Part shown: piece by piece, positions 34,197-45,726 of the stretch
How the letters are laid out: the number at the start of each line of letters is the position of its first letter
How positions within the stretch are numbered: the stretch's first letter is position 1
Assembly: GCA_008973525.1 (NCBI GenBank)
Contig: WACJ01000309.1
Span: 329,062-393,061 of the forward strand
DNA from: Stenopsyche tienmushanensis
Taxonomy: Eukaryota > Arthropoda > Insecta > Trichoptera > Stenopsychidae
Direction of reading: 5' to 3'
DNA length: 64,000 bases
Program-made: the position numbers and the translations under genes
The notes under the pieces: model-generated
Seen by the model: the letters and a program-made list of their open reading frames with translations, nothing else
The model's database searches: none
What the model was told of the DNA's origin: nothing

Positions 34197-34715
34197 TGAT
34201 CGAAAAATGCTTGTATTTAATTGAAATTCTTCAGATTGTCTTTTAGATTCTGGGATGTAATGAAACACTTACGTCTCATCCCTCGTCACGATAGAGTCCA
34301 GAAAAATCCTCTCCCTCCTGTGCAAAACGATCCAAATATTCACGCGCGGCGGTCACAGTGCTTCAGTGTGAGCATTCTGGGCATCCATGGATCACAAAGC
34401 TTCTAGTAGCCAAGTTTTTTCGACACAATATCAACAAGAAGACTTCGAGGAATATCAGGAAATTAGTCGTAAAGGTCGTCAAGCGTCATATGGCGATCAT
34501 TTCGCACTTGCTCTTCAATTTTTTGCACAAGTTCGTCTGAAATCACTAATGGTCTTCCACTCCTTGACTCGTCGCGAATATCAGTACGACCTTCTCTGAA
34601 CAACCTAATCCGCTTTCGTTGTCGACTCATCACATCACTACCATAAACTTTCACTAGCTTCCAATGGATATTCGCGGCGATATTGTTCTGCAAAGTTAAA
34701 AAACGAACGATCGCG
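34197..34715 (-). pseudogene. mariner transposase N-terminal half (inverted repeat arm 2)
   Basis: Minus strand repeats the same protein segment as arm 1 (QNNIAANIHWKLVKVYGSDV, RSGRPLVISDELVQK). The two arms are about 0.5 kb, highly similar and head-to-head inverted around an 850 bp spacer. Confidence 0.88.
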
Positions 34716-34749
34716 CGGACTTCGCATTAACGGGTGGTGACAGGAGCGT

Positions 34750-35035
34750 GCGATGAACTCTCACGCGGGACCAAACAAGCTGACCGTTGAGATCCCTCCT
34801 ACATACTAAGACGTGGAACGCGTGAAACAAATACACAAGGTGCATTATGAAAAAAAAAGAAGTTCAAGCGCGAAAGAAGCAAAGGGCCACCGTAACCAAT
34901 GAGCCTATGGGGCATGTATGGCTGCCACTCTAGTGCAATACTTAACTAGTAGCCGGGTGGCAGCTGAAGAGGAGGAGGGTTTTAGTGGGTAAAAATCCCA
35001 CATTACCACCAGAACTCTTCTATTGTATATATTTA
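34750..35035 (+). pseudogene. LINE C-terminus and tail remnant
   Basis: Reads DVERVKQIHKVHYEKK, comparable to the AWNAWCKYMTCAMQQKK helix of the LINE at 27700, then an adenine/charge-rich tail and a short 3' UTR. Weak but consistent with another R1-like 3' end. Confidence 0.5.
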
Positions 35036-35038
35036 TAG

Positions 35039-35189
35039 ATTAATACTTTTGCACGCCCCTAGGCAAAAAAAAATCCAGTGGTGTCAGGTCTGGAGACCGT
35101 GCGAGCCATGGAATAGGGCTCGTCCCCGCACGGTCGCAAGACCTGACACCACTGGACTTCTTTGTCTAAGGACGTGCAAAAATATTAAT
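35039..35189. repeat. Foldback (inverted repeat) of Tc1-like sequence
   Basis: Two arms of about 60 bp (35039-35107 and 35130-35189) are near-complementary around a 20 bp loop; they begin ATTAATACTTTTGCACG and end in the complement. Each arm carries the codons for RSPDLTPLD, the phrase around the second catalytic Asp of Tc1/mariner-like transposases, so the palindrome was formed from transposase sequence. Confidence 0.8.
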
Positions 35190-35509
35190 TTACGCAATAG
35201 TGACAATCTAGAGAGCTTTTTAAAACCAAACTAAGTTCAAAATAGTTGTTCGTTATTGTTTAAAGTATTCAAAAGTTCACATTTTTCATTCGTTTTTTAT
35301 TTTACTTTGGAAGCTCAGAAGTAATTTTCTTTGAGCCAATTGCATGAAATAATGATTTATTTAGATCAAAAATACATTGAAAAATACAAAAACAGTTATT
35401 TCGCCTGCAGATTAAAAAGTGATGACGATTTAAAAATAAAATTTTGGATATTTTTTCAAATTGTTGAAAAACAAATATATTCCGACAACTCTGATACTTG
35501 GGACTAGGG

Positions 35510-36247
35510 AATCCAATCCCGGGATCCCGAATAGTTTTAGGCGCTCATGAATCCCGGGATTAGTAAACGTAATCCCGAAAAATTCGGGGTTGAAATTTTT
35601 ATCTAACAGAAATCGTACACCTCACCAGCACGGTGAAGGCTACTAAATCGAGATATTTATGTCGAAATTTGGACGCTTAGAAATAGTGGCGTAACTACTA
35701 ATTGGCGAGCTTAGGTGATGCTTAGGGGCAGTAACTATTTAATCTATGTATGCATATATAGATTGAATATATGTTTTTCAAATTGTTATATTAACTTTTT
35801 CTACCGGTGATGTATTTACTACACCTCGACTCTAATAATGGGAATATCGATATGAAATATAATAGATACGGAGTTCAGATTTTTTGTATTCCTCCGTAAT
35901 ATAATTACGAATTACATCAAAATATTAGAGTATATAAGTATTCATCTGCAGCGACGGAAATAAATAATTTATCGGGAAATCGGGAATTTTGCGAGTTTTA
36001 GTCCGTGTCTCAGCAGAAAGGAATATTATCAGTCACATTGATGGTGTTATACGAAAATGGGGCCTCATGTGGTCATCAACTCGAGCTAGTATTTCGATAT
36101 CTGATGACGATACCTCCAATGAGTGAGGAGGCTGAGCGTGCATTTTCAGCAGCAAGTTTCCTGGCTTCCAAAATCAGATCCAGACTAAATGACGAAACAC
36201 TCGATGCTTTAATGTTACTTCGGGTATATTTTCAAAATAATATTTGA
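35510..36247 (+). pseudogene. hAT transposase remnant with hATC dimerisation domain
   Basis: The frame 36005-36247 ends in MTIPPMSEEAERAFSAASFL then ASKIRSRLNDETLDALMLLR, the hAT family C-terminal dimerisation motif (SxxxERxFS...R..L..E...L..L). The upstream 35510-36000 carries repeats of AATCCCGGGAT typical of such elements but no catalytic core is readable. Confidence 0.85.
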
Positions 36248-36259
36248 TTTTTGAGTCTT

Positions 36260-37140
36260 TATTAATAAGATAAAAATCTTCCAATTTTGGTATTTTACGT
36301 TATTTGCAATTTTCGTTATTCGAACATAGGTATGAAAAATAACAACTCAAAAACTAAACAAAACTATTCAAAAATCCAAAAAAATATATATTCTTAAATA
36401 ATACTATATTTTAAATACAAAATAACTACATCTTCATATATTTTCTCGTTTCGCGAATAGGTGCCTCTATATAATTTATTGAAATATCTAAAGCAACAAA
36501 TCATAAAACTGAATTGCAAGATAACAGCATGAAACATTTCAAAATTTATCTACACCTATATTATATCTATCTTTCACTTTCGTGTATTAAAATGATTGAC
36601 AGTCATCAAATTCATTATTGACTTGAACCATAAAAAAATCACGAGACCGAAATACTATCTCATAGGAACTACACGCTTTTGCCTCGTCTTTGGCCATCAT
36701 TCTAAGGTAAGTTCTTTATATATTTTTAATTTTCCGCATCTTCACATTGCAAATAATACAAGTATGCAATTTCAAAAATCTCCCCAAACCAGCAAGGCTC
36801 AAACGGATCCAAAAATCGATAAGCCCAATAAATCTGGACAAAGTTTAATGAAGATGCAAGCGCTTTTTTTTTCTATTTCACTGTGATATTTAGTGCTGTT
36901 AAAATCAAATCGTTCTCGCTGAAAATTTGCATATGTCTGTATTTTATTCTCGTCTGTTATCATATATCATGGGCTTATAAATTTTATCGTATGACAACTG
37001 AAATCCCAATTTTGATTTGATAAATTCAATCAAAACTTTGCTATTCAAATTGCTGCAGATATCTAATATTAAATGTATTTTCATAAAAGTATGAAAAAAC
37101 TTGTAGTTCACATCTTCCAAATTACGTATATTTTATGAAT
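36260..37140. other. Gene-less stretch
   Basis: AT-rich, nothing recognised; the frame at 36596-36886 has no domain. Confidence 0.4.
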
Positions 37141-37144
37141 ATTG

Positions 37145-37210
37145 TTCGATATGGTCGCCTTTGACATGGATGATGGCGTTGATTCTGGTGATGAACGTAT
37201 CGTACGCTGT
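37145..37210 (-). pseudogene. Short transposase C-terminal scrap
   Basis: Minus strand reads YDTFITRINAIIHVKGDHIE then a stop, resembling Tc1/mariner C-terminal tails. It ends exactly at the TA where the next element begins. Confidence 0.45.
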
Positions 37211-37211
37211 A

Positions 37212-37600
37212 CAGTGTGCGGCAGGGAAACTACCTTATTTTAAAAATGAATAATACAAACAGTATATGATATATCAGTTTAATACTTTTCATAATGCAAT
37301 AGAAAGACATTTAAAGTTTTTATTTATTATATTTAATTTTGATTTTGATGTTGTTGGTATTCGGTAGGTTCAATTTTCGATGAGTTTGTTGCATAAATCT
37401 GGCTGAATTTGCTGTATGGCGTTCGTTATGTTGACTTTGATGGCATTAATAGTTTGCGGTTTATATTTATAGACCTGCAATTTAAGGTAGTTCCAAAAGA
37501 AGAAGTCTAAAGGCGTTAAATCGCACACGCTGCGTGAGATAACCATGCCCTCAAATCGTTCGTGTGGAATGTTCATCATGGCAGGAACCACATGTCTATA
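37212..37600 (-). mobile_element. Tc1-like element end with transposase C-terminus
   Basis: Left terminus CAGTGTGCGGCAGGG preceded by TA, the MITE end family of 31554 and 45208. The minus strand encodes MMNIPHERFEGMVISRSVCDLTPLDFFFWNYLK and NKLIEN, a transposase C-terminal part with the second catalytic Asp in DLTPLDFF. The N-terminal part and the right terminus are missing. This is the plausible autonomous relative of the MITEs. Confidence 0.75.
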
Positions 37601-37900
37601 TCATGTCTATATCTATATCATCCAATTTAGATCACAAGAAGTTATTTACAATCGATCTGTAGCGCTAGCCGTTGACGGTTATAACTGGTGGGCGGTAGTG
37701 ACCAGCTTGATTACCACTGATCTAAATAATATTGACCTAATATCTTGAGCACGTCTGCATTCTTGACTTAGTTCGTGTACCCTTATCTATTGACGTTTTC
37801 AGATAGATAATTGATACACGAATTGAGTCAATCAAACTACGAATGCCAATTTAAAATTAAAATTCTATTTTTCAGCCATATAAATTAAACAGGCGTTAAA

Positions 37901-38973
37901 ATGCAGATGGATTCTTATGATGCCGAAGAAAGGAACTGCAGCAACAGTTCCACTCTCAGAGTGGTAATCAATACCATCATCCAAATGATGATCGGCGTTG
38001 TATTGTTTGTGGTGTTGAATTTTGCTATAAACGCCTCGTTAGAGTCCAAAATAAAACTGCATATAATATTTTCAACATTGGGGGTGAGTATTTTTTGAAA
38101 TTTGCGCCCTTAGCTTAATTTTTTCAGATTTAAATTTTCCAACCTAGGATGAACTTTTTTAAAAATAATTTTGTGCTTGGGTTGAGTCATAAATTTTTGC
38201 GTAGTTCGTCAGCTAAAAATTCATATAAATTTCAATACCGAACAAAAGATGGCATAAAAATCGATTATAATATAAACATCAATTTTTGACACAATCATCA
38301 TTATTATTGTCTATCAAGAAAGATAATCGATAATCAGATTTATATGAAATAAATTTTAAAAAATACATGAATCATAAATTGAATCATTCCTATGACTACT
38401 TTCAGTATCTATTTCTGATGGTGGAGGCGTTGTTGGTATTTAACTTTTTCAACGCTTGGAGTCTTTTCTTGTCGAAGGAGTTTCAAAAATATGTCCATCT
38501 CACCCTTCTGATACTCGGGACGATCTTCATAATAGTCGGATTCAGTCTGATCGTATCCTACAACAAGGACAACACAAGGAGTGGACATGGAATCTGTGGT
38601 AAGTCCCACAACTACCAGTAAAGTCTAAAATTGCTACATATCGAAATAACAACCCTCATTTATTATTTAAGGTATAGTAGCCTTCGCGTTCACGGCCATC
38701 AGTACCGTGAACGGAATCGGCGTCTTGTTCGAGGTCAGCATCAGTGAAATCATCCACAAAATTCCCATAAGGATGATGCACATCGTCGTCGGATGTCTGT
38801 CTTTGATCATGGGCTTGGTGACTCTCTGCATCGGCATCAACCACGACATCTTCAAGCTCTATTATGGAGGCAGTGCCATGTCCACGGGTGCGACGGTATT
38901 CATTGCCTTCATTATGCTCTACTCGCTCATGAGTCCGATAGATACCATGAGAATCATAAAAGCGATGAGATAG
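37901..38973 (+). CDS. Cytochrome b561 domain protein 1 (CYB561D2-like)
   Basis: Membrane electron carrier of the cytochrome b561 family, which moves electrons across a membrane between two b hemes. Exons 37901-38083, 38406-38598, 38672-38973 give 225 residues, the size of the short CYB561D1/D2 type. About six hydrophobic helices are visible. Candidate heme ligands are the four family histidines: KLHIIF, KYVHLTL, SGHGICG and RMMHIVVG. Family-like phrases are LFLMVEALLVF and MGLVTLCIGI. An acceptor (TTTTTCAG, exon from 37876) lies just before the ATG, so a non-coding exon exists upstream but was not located. AATAAA at 39046-39051. It is the most divergent member of the local cluster and lies outside the repeated units. 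Confidence 0.88.
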
Positions 38974-39045
38974 TTCAAAATTGACCTTTCTCTTATTAGG
39001 CTACCGAATGTTATTATATTATATTATTATACTTTATTTATGTTA

Positions 39046-39051
39046 AATAAA
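39046..39051 (+). terminator. b561 gene 1 polyadenylation signal
   Basis: AATAAA 72 bp past the stop codon. Confidence 0.6.
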
Positions 39052-39154
39052 TTTATGATATTACATTTTTCACATAGTTTTTCTCCTAGAATCGTTCTGT
39101 CTTGCATGTCTACAAGGGATCGACGGTAACTGGGAGTTGTAATATACCGAGTTT

Positions 39155-39475
39155 AGTTCTGGCGTGTTTCTGGATTATCATTATGACAGTCTGGCGACTG
39201 AGTGCCGTTGGGTTTGGGAGGGAAAGGGGTTTAAACCTAATGATAATTCAACATAATTAGTCTGGTACTATCTTAACAAGCAGTAAATAGTCTAGCAACA
39301 CTTATAAATTAGTATGACTTAATTATGTTGAATTTTAACTAGATTTTAACCCCCACCCTTTAACGGCACTCAGTCGCCAGACTATCATAATGATAGTCCA
39401 GAAACACAACAAAACACAATTATTAAATTATTCACATATGTTAAATGAACCTCAATTTATGCTGCCAGCTCTCAG
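39155..39475. mobile_element. MITE-like element, truncated copy
   Basis: Same family as 9365-10140: inner inverted blocks (TTATCATTATGACAGTCTGG and complement) and a full right arm ending AATTTATGCTGCCAGCTCTC. The outer part of the left arm is missing. Confidence 0.75.
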
Positions 39476-39479
39476 TCTA

Positions 39480-40620
39480 TAACCCACTAACTAATGACTG
39501 AAAATTCTCTTCTTTATTTCAATAAATCTGTACACATCAAAACTACAGATTTTTCTTCTTGAGTTTCTTTAATATTTTTTTAACAAATATAATAAATGAG
39601 CTTTTAAATAATATTGAATACATAAACCTAACAACGGTTAGCACTTACAACCTTATGTTTGTCTCTTTTATACGTGCAAACAGTTGCGGGGATTTACCCG
39701 AAATTTAATAAATATACACTACCGTCAATAAGTATGAAAACACTTAGTACTTCGTGAAAAGCTTAATACAACTGTAACGTGGAAGAAAATCCTGGAAAAA
39801 TCTTTTTGATACCGCCGGGACGGAGGACGATATCCGCGGGGGGAGGGGTTCTCTCTTCGCCTCTGGACCTCAACAGGGATTTACCATCGGGTGGATCATC
39901 TCCCGCTTACTCCATATAACGCGCATTCGCTTGCTTGCTACTGGTTCTCCTACTGTGGATTAATTGAATAAAAACGTTAATGCAAACATAAACGCGTTCC
40001 GTCGTTCATCGCAGGTCGGGTCGCGGGTCGGGACCATTGTTACGGATTGCGCCGCAATCGATCACGCATCGCGCCGAGATGCTCTCAACAGCAGGTTCGC
40101 GGACGAACAACGCGTCCTTCTAGTCACAGCGATGAAGATAGCAACCTCTGTAACCCAGGTCCAGTCGATTGCTACAACAACTGATTTTTTTTAAAATTTG
40201 AACATACTTTTCTTAAAAGGTTACAGTCCAGGCGATTTCGCACTGTTCTTTACGCTGGAGCCGAGCGATTTCTCGAAAAAAAAAATGCAAAAATACATCA
40301 TCCCTCGCTTAACAAGGTTTCGCTTTAGCACGTTTAGCATGTTCGTCGATTTTTTAAAAATAATTTTGCAAGCCGTAGTGTAGTGCAATAGTCGTGTCTG
40401 TGTATGGGTCCATTTCTCATCATCTTCTCCTTCTTCATGTGCATCTTCCAAAAATGTTGGCAACCAGAAGTCTCATCCTGACTTCGTCACGCTCACAAGT
40501 CTTTTGCACATAGCGTCCATACAGAAGGATGCTAACCAAATAGCTACATAAAACTCGGAGTCTAAGAGTCAAACTGAGATCTCGTGAGAACGAACTCCTC
40601 TTCAAAGACGTTGATCTGAC
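39480..40620. other. Unclassified, partly GC-rich stretch; possible LTR remnant
   Basis: The segment from TGTAACGTGGAAG (about 39773) is compositionally different from its surroundings and might be an LTR, but no protease, reverse transcriptase or integrase is visible and no paired LTR was found. Frames at 39964-40463 show no domain. Confidence 0.3.
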
Positions 40621-40639
40621 CTCTAAACTTCATATGACG

Positions 40640-40850
40640 TGGAGTTTAGAGATCAGGCAGCTTGGCGGATGGCCGTGGGGTTGGCGGTGCAGTCAGGGGC
40701 GCAGTCGGCGGATAGACGACGTGGTTGGCGGATCGGTGGCGCGGTTGGCGGGACGAGAGCTCAGCAGCGTGGTTAGCAGGTTGGTGGCGCGGTTGGTGGG
40801 GCAGCAGGATAACGGGTCGGTTGCCACAGTGGTGCATGCGCGGGGACGTT
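40640..40850. repeat. GC-rich imperfect minisatellite
   Basis: Irregular repeats of GGTTGGCGG / GGTGGCGCGG about 10-25 bp apart in an otherwise AT-rich region. Translating it gives low-complexity peptides on both strands; not a gene. Confidence 0.6.
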
Positions 40851-40982
40851 ATCGTCTGCAGATGATAACGTGACTATTTATGTGTTTTCGATAATAAATT
40901 CTCACCGTATAGTAAATCAAACAGCCTACAATCATCAGCTACAGCTCGCATGACTAAGACTCGCATTGAGTTCACCCGAACT

Positions 40983-41180
40983 TCAGGTTGTCAATAAAGT
41001 CATTTGAATTAATTTCAACATACAAAAATGACACATTAAATTGTCTGTAAGGTGAGGAATTCGTTTGGACGATAATAAAATGAAGTTATACTCGGTGTCC
41101 GTAGCAGATTTTCGTCGACCCGGTCTTTTCCTGTCCATCAAAGTCCCAGTCTCCTGGTATCTTCTAATGGTATAATTCAC
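40983..41180 (-). pseudogene. Tc1 transposase N-terminal fragment
   Basis: Minus strand reads NYTIRRYQETGTLMDRKRPG followed by RRKSATDTEYNFI, the paired-like HTH and GRP hook of Tc1 transposases. It lacks the catalytic domain. Confidence 0.75.
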
Positions 41181-41189
41181 TCCCTGGGG

Positions 41190-42050
41190 CTGAAATATTT
41201 TTTTAGCAATTCCCCTGATTTAAAAGCCTTCAAAAAGTCGAGATTTACGACGCTGCAATCGTGTCCCAGCCTTTTAGACTTAAATCGCGATGCATGAAGT
41301 TAACCTTAGCCGGATTTCGTTAAAAGGGCTTATCTTGATACTCTAAATTAAAAGTTTAAAATAATATCTTCCAAATAATATACGATTTAGTATCACAAAA
41401 ATATGTACCATTTATCTGTCATGAGATTACCTGATTAAAAAAATCTCAAGGATGTACATGCCTTTAAAACAATAATTTAATTAAAACCACTATAAAGTAT
41501 CGATTATGATCTTGTTTTGTAAATTTTAAACTTAATATAGCATTCCGTTTAAATCACTATAATTTGTGTATTTTTACTAAGGATAAAAAATAAGCTACGG
41601 AAAGTCATGTTCTTCCCATCTATCCCATATCACAGCCAAGTAGCAGCCTTTACTTCATCATCACTAACCATTTTCATCCTCCTGTTCGCACCCTCCGCGA
41701 TCCGATAGCGAACGAACTCGCGTGTGACCAATAAGAAAGACCAAGAATTAATCAAAATTTTGATGCTTTATAACTTGAGAACATCTCAGATTCGCCATAT
41801 TTTCTAATTAAACGTCCAAAGTAAAAGACTTAAGAGATTAAATTGAATGTAATCCACCCACACAAAACAACACGAGATCGAAAACATGCACACTGCATTA
41901 TTATTTTCCAGCAATACATACTTGTGTGATATCTAAATACTAATAGCATCTAATGCATTATAGTCACATTCTTTATCTTTATCTACAACGCTCGTGGATG
42001 CGTTTGATTAATTTTTAATACCCAGATATAAAAATGAGCAAAACAAAAAA
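41190..42050. other. Gene-less stretch
   Basis: No coding or RNA features recognised. Confidence 0.4.
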
Positions 42051-42057
42051 TTACACT

Positions 42058-42955
42058 TTTATATGAAATTTGATAAATTTGAAAATAAAGAGACTGCAAC
42101 GAGCGACACCAAAAATATTTGTAAAGAACTGGGCGATATTTTAAATGTTCGCAAATATCATAATTGGTTCCAAAAAAATCCGATCTCGAAATTTCGATTT
42201 GAAAAATAGCTCTGGAAGTGGAAGATTGCATAAGATGGATGCCCATGGATACACTGACTGCTGAAATCGAACAGCAATTATTGAAATAATATTGTTTAAT
42301 CTCGGATACTCATGGTCGAGTGTTTAAAGAAATTTGAAAAAAATCGGGAAGCTGTAGAGACAAGGAAGATGGGTGCCGCACGAACTAAGCGAAGAGAACC
42401 TGGGCAACCGCATTAACGCATGTTTTAGGCAACTTAATAACTGGAGATGAGAAATGGGTTCTTTACTCAACTGTGGACGCAAACTGGCTATCAAAGGGTC
42501 AGATAATTAATCATTCATTTTGCAATCCTTAAATCTGGACAAATGATAATTGCTAATTTTATTGTAAATTACTACTGTTTAGCGAGGAAATAAAAAACAA
42601 CAAGCATTTTAACCTTTGACTCGCCGGTGAGTCGTTGGCATTTAAAAGGTCAACAGCACCATAATACTTGCCCCCATACGGCGAAAATAACGCGGGAAAA
42701 ATAAACAGTCTCGAAAGGAAGACAATTCGACATCTGCCTTATTTTCCATTAAGTCGCTCCGTCGGATTTCCATCTTTTTAGATCTGTGAAGTATTATTTG
42801 GATGGGAAAAAAATCAAAACATACGACGAGGTCAAAAATGGACTAACATAATATTTTCATTCAAAGCCCATGTTGTTTTTAGGACACAGGCATTATAATG
42901 TTGCCAGACAGGTGGAGGAGGATGATTTCGAACGAAGAAAATTACTTTTTGCAAT
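42058..42955 (+). pseudogene. SETMAR-like mariner remnant
   Basis: In broken frames: MKFDKFENKETATSDTKNIC...KYHNWFQK (N-terminal HTH), LITGDEKWVLYSTV (first catalytic Asp in GDEKW) and SVKYYLDGKKIKTYDEVKNG (C-terminus). About 100 bp between 42510 and 42600 is unrelated. All three landmarks are in order, so one full-length copy decayed in place. Confidence 0.75.
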
Positions 42956-43439
42956 GATATATTAAAAATAACAGTATAATGAGCAATCAAATTTCTCATT
43001 TAAAAACGATTATCTTTTCCAGTATCTCTTATATTAAATATATCTACAAGATGATCGCATGATTTCGCTTTGTGCTAGGATTTCGTACAGATAAATACAT
43101 TAGTCAATTATTGATTGACTTATCATAAATACATGTCTAAAGTAAATAGATTATTATGTTATCCATTGTAGTATTTAAGTCATAAGTTCCCAAACTATGG
43201 AATGTTGTGAATCGTGTCTTTGAATTGAAAAATGAAAACAAGTTGTTCCTGGAAGTGCAAAAGAAACATGATATTTTAGTATACTTTAACGACAAAGCTT
43301 GATTGAAAAGAGTAGCATTATCTAGCGCAGATATATTATTAAGTTAGAGGTAAATTAAGAATTCTAATGTACATCTTTTCGATATTTCGAGTCTCCTGTC
43401 GGACTCGTGGACACGAAATAACTGCCGGCGTCTTGGTGC

Positions 43440-44060
43440 GTTCGCCAAGACTGCGTTCTAATGTTATGTCACCTTGTGGACGATCTATCTACTGGTTTGG
43501 TCAATGTACGACATGATGCAGATTACGCATTCGATCTTGTAAGCCCCCTGACTTTCGTTTTTCACTTTGCTTTTTTGTTGAACAGGATACTTCTTATCTT
43601 TTTCCCCGTCCCAAAGATCGCGCTTATGCCGTGCTTTTGGATGTATACTATTTTTCCGTGTGGTGTGTACTGTCTAGTAATAAATGAGAAGGACACGAGC
43701 AGCCCATATACAGCTATCCATGTGAGAAGCATGCACGCATACCCTGTGTGTCCCTGTGCTTTGTTGGTGCTCACACGTGAAACTGCACACGTTTCAATTC
43801 GAATAACATATCAGTAGAAATCATTGCGATAAAATACACAATTCAAATATATTTTTTATATAGAACGATGAACTAACTGAATGAATAACTGAACCTTATG
43901 TGTCTTAAATGTCACGAATTTCTTGCGTAGTCGCCCAGATTTAGACCGGAATTAAGGCGAAGATTAGCGCGGACCACTCGGACTGAAAAGTGTTAATGTT
44001 TTGTAAATTTTATTTTAAGTTTTCGCGCCGATAATGTTTTCTTCTCTAATATATTTTTCA
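43440..44060 (-). pseudogene. Penelope-like GIY-YIG fragment, copy 1
   Basis: Minus strand reads GAYKIECVICIMSYIDQTSR before a stop, a decayed GIY-YIG endonuclease start. The block is shared with 53455-54390, including the downstream TAGAACGATGAACTAACT and ATGTTTTGTAAATTTTA phrases. Confidence 0.6.
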
Positions 44061-44209
44061 GACTATAATAGCACCGATTATCATATTTATTGAATCGATT
44101 GTTAGAGTTTAAAACTAGAGTTTATTTCGTTATTCACAGTGCATTCGTAACACAGTGCGTACGCTAAATGTCTCGCATAACAAATTGCGTACACAAAAAA
44201 TATTTTTAC

Positions 44210-44335
44210 CATGTCTATATTATTACCGAAAGTGCAAACAATAAATTGATAGAGTTTTATCATAATCGGATGAACGATATGGCAGCGCATTAAATACGGA
44301 CAAACAAATATTGGATTTTATATATTAGATAATTC
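44210..44335 (+). repeat. Single 121-bp repeat unit
   Basis: One unit of the family described at 3375, from CATGTCTATATTATTACCG to TTTTATATATTAGA. Confidence 0.7.
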
Positions 44336-44615
44336 GTTGTTTTTTTTTAATTACCTTATTAAAAATGCCTTGGTCACTTTGCTTTTATATAGAGGTGTCG
44401 CCACCCGGAAAAGATTGGAAACCTATGATTTAAGTTCTATACATGTTCTAGATTTAGAGGGGAAATTTTGCCATAACATTTTCCTATCTCTACAGATGTC
44501 GCTGTTTAACGATCCGTATACGTAATAACAAGTTTCATACTAATTTCAACATTGTCATATTTTTATCATGTTATCAGATTCATAAATGAGACATGCATAG
44601 AATGTGGCATTTTCA

Positions 44616-44716
44616 TTAGTTGATAAAGTGAGGTCAATCAAGAAGGTTCCTATTCAGTTGAGTTCGTATTCGAAGCTCAACAAACAATAATAGTGAGAGT
44701 GAATTCGTTCATCCAA
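44616..44716 (+). promoter_or_regulatory. Predicted promoter and non-coding first exon of b561 gene 2
   Basis: Homologous to 50811-50912 and 58809-58910 in the other units. It begins at an initiator-like ATTAGTT, continues through ATAATAGTGAGAGTGAATTC and ends at donor GTAAGC (44717). The matching acceptor is TTTTTTTAG before 48448. Conservation among paralogous units is the evidence; splicing is inferred. Confidence 0.5.
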
Positions 44717-45207
44717 GTAAGCATATAAAATATCATCAAAAATCAAACTAGTTTCTGCAGAATTATATTTTGAACTGTTGATTAATTTTTCTCATATCTA
44801 TAATTCGCATTTCACTTACATCACTCATGTTTGAGTGATATAAATGAAACGGATTGTGAAGATTTTTTTGATACGTTGTCCAAAATCACTCATTTTCTAA
44901 TGAGACTGCCACATACGTTTTGATATATAATGTTATTCGCCCAGTCAACAAATTATTTGCAGACATTTCATCAAGCTATCTTATAAGTCTTTACGTTTTT
45001 ATGGATCAAATATACGATTTAAAAAATAATAAATCACGCCACGGTGTGAATCATTTTATCAACAGACTCATATTTCGACGTACATTTATTCCACAAATAC
45101 GCCACAAAATAGCTCATATAAGTGATTTGTTCAGATTAATTAATCCATGATCGATGATCGATCAAAAATATAATATAAATACTTCACACATTCCAAATTT
45201 GTTGGTA

Positions 45208-45726
45208 CAGGGTGCGGCAGGGAAACTACCTTATTTAAAAATTAATAACACAAACGATATAAGAGATATCAATTTAATTATTTTTCTATGTTATAGCGAG
45301 ATATTTAAAGTTTTTATTTATTATATTTAAAATATATATATCATGAATGCGGCCTCTGTTCTGGTCAATACATGGAAATAGTCTAGTTTGGAAGATCGCC
45401 CCGCAAGGAGATGAGAACTCCAGGGAAGTGTTCTCGCAAAATATTCATTAATGCGCTATCCTGCTGAGATCCGATATCCTTTACATCTATTTCTTCATGT
45501 TTTGATAAATCTCAATCAGGGAGGCAAGTGGGTGCGTGCGCTTGAAAAGTACGCCTCTAAGGCGAGCGCGCGTTCCTCCATCATCCACAGCATGATCGCT
45601 ATTAAACTTATATAATAAAATAATTTAGATTCCGCTCTTTCAAATGAGCATAATTTAACTCCTTTGCAAATAACTGACGCATCTGGGCGCGCATTTAAAA
45701 TAAGGAAGTTTCCCTGCCGCAACATA
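45208..45726. mobile_element. 519-bp MITE, CAGGGTGCGGCAGGG family
   Basis: Ends CAGGGTGCGGCAGGGAAACT and, reversed, TATGTTGCGGCAGGGAAAC, flanked by TA on both sides (45206-45207, 45727-45728). It lies in the putative 5' UTR intron of b561 gene 2. No transposase inside. Confidence 0.85.

Noticed and set aside
35510..36250. Active hAT transposase gene
   Set aside because: Only the C-terminal dimerisation domain is open; no BED finger or catalytic core in frame.
38409..38855. Minus-strand acidic or Met-rich frames over b561 gene 1
   Set aside because: Shadows of exons 2 and 3 of the gene, which has family histidines and correct splice sites.
39773..40970. LTR retrotransposon
   Set aside because: Only a TGTAAC start and compositional change were seen; no second LTR, primer site or pol motifs, so it is not called.
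43461..43817. 118-aa plus-strand frame
   Set aside because: Antisense to the decayed GIY-YIG block shared with 53.5 kb; the repeat nature explains it.
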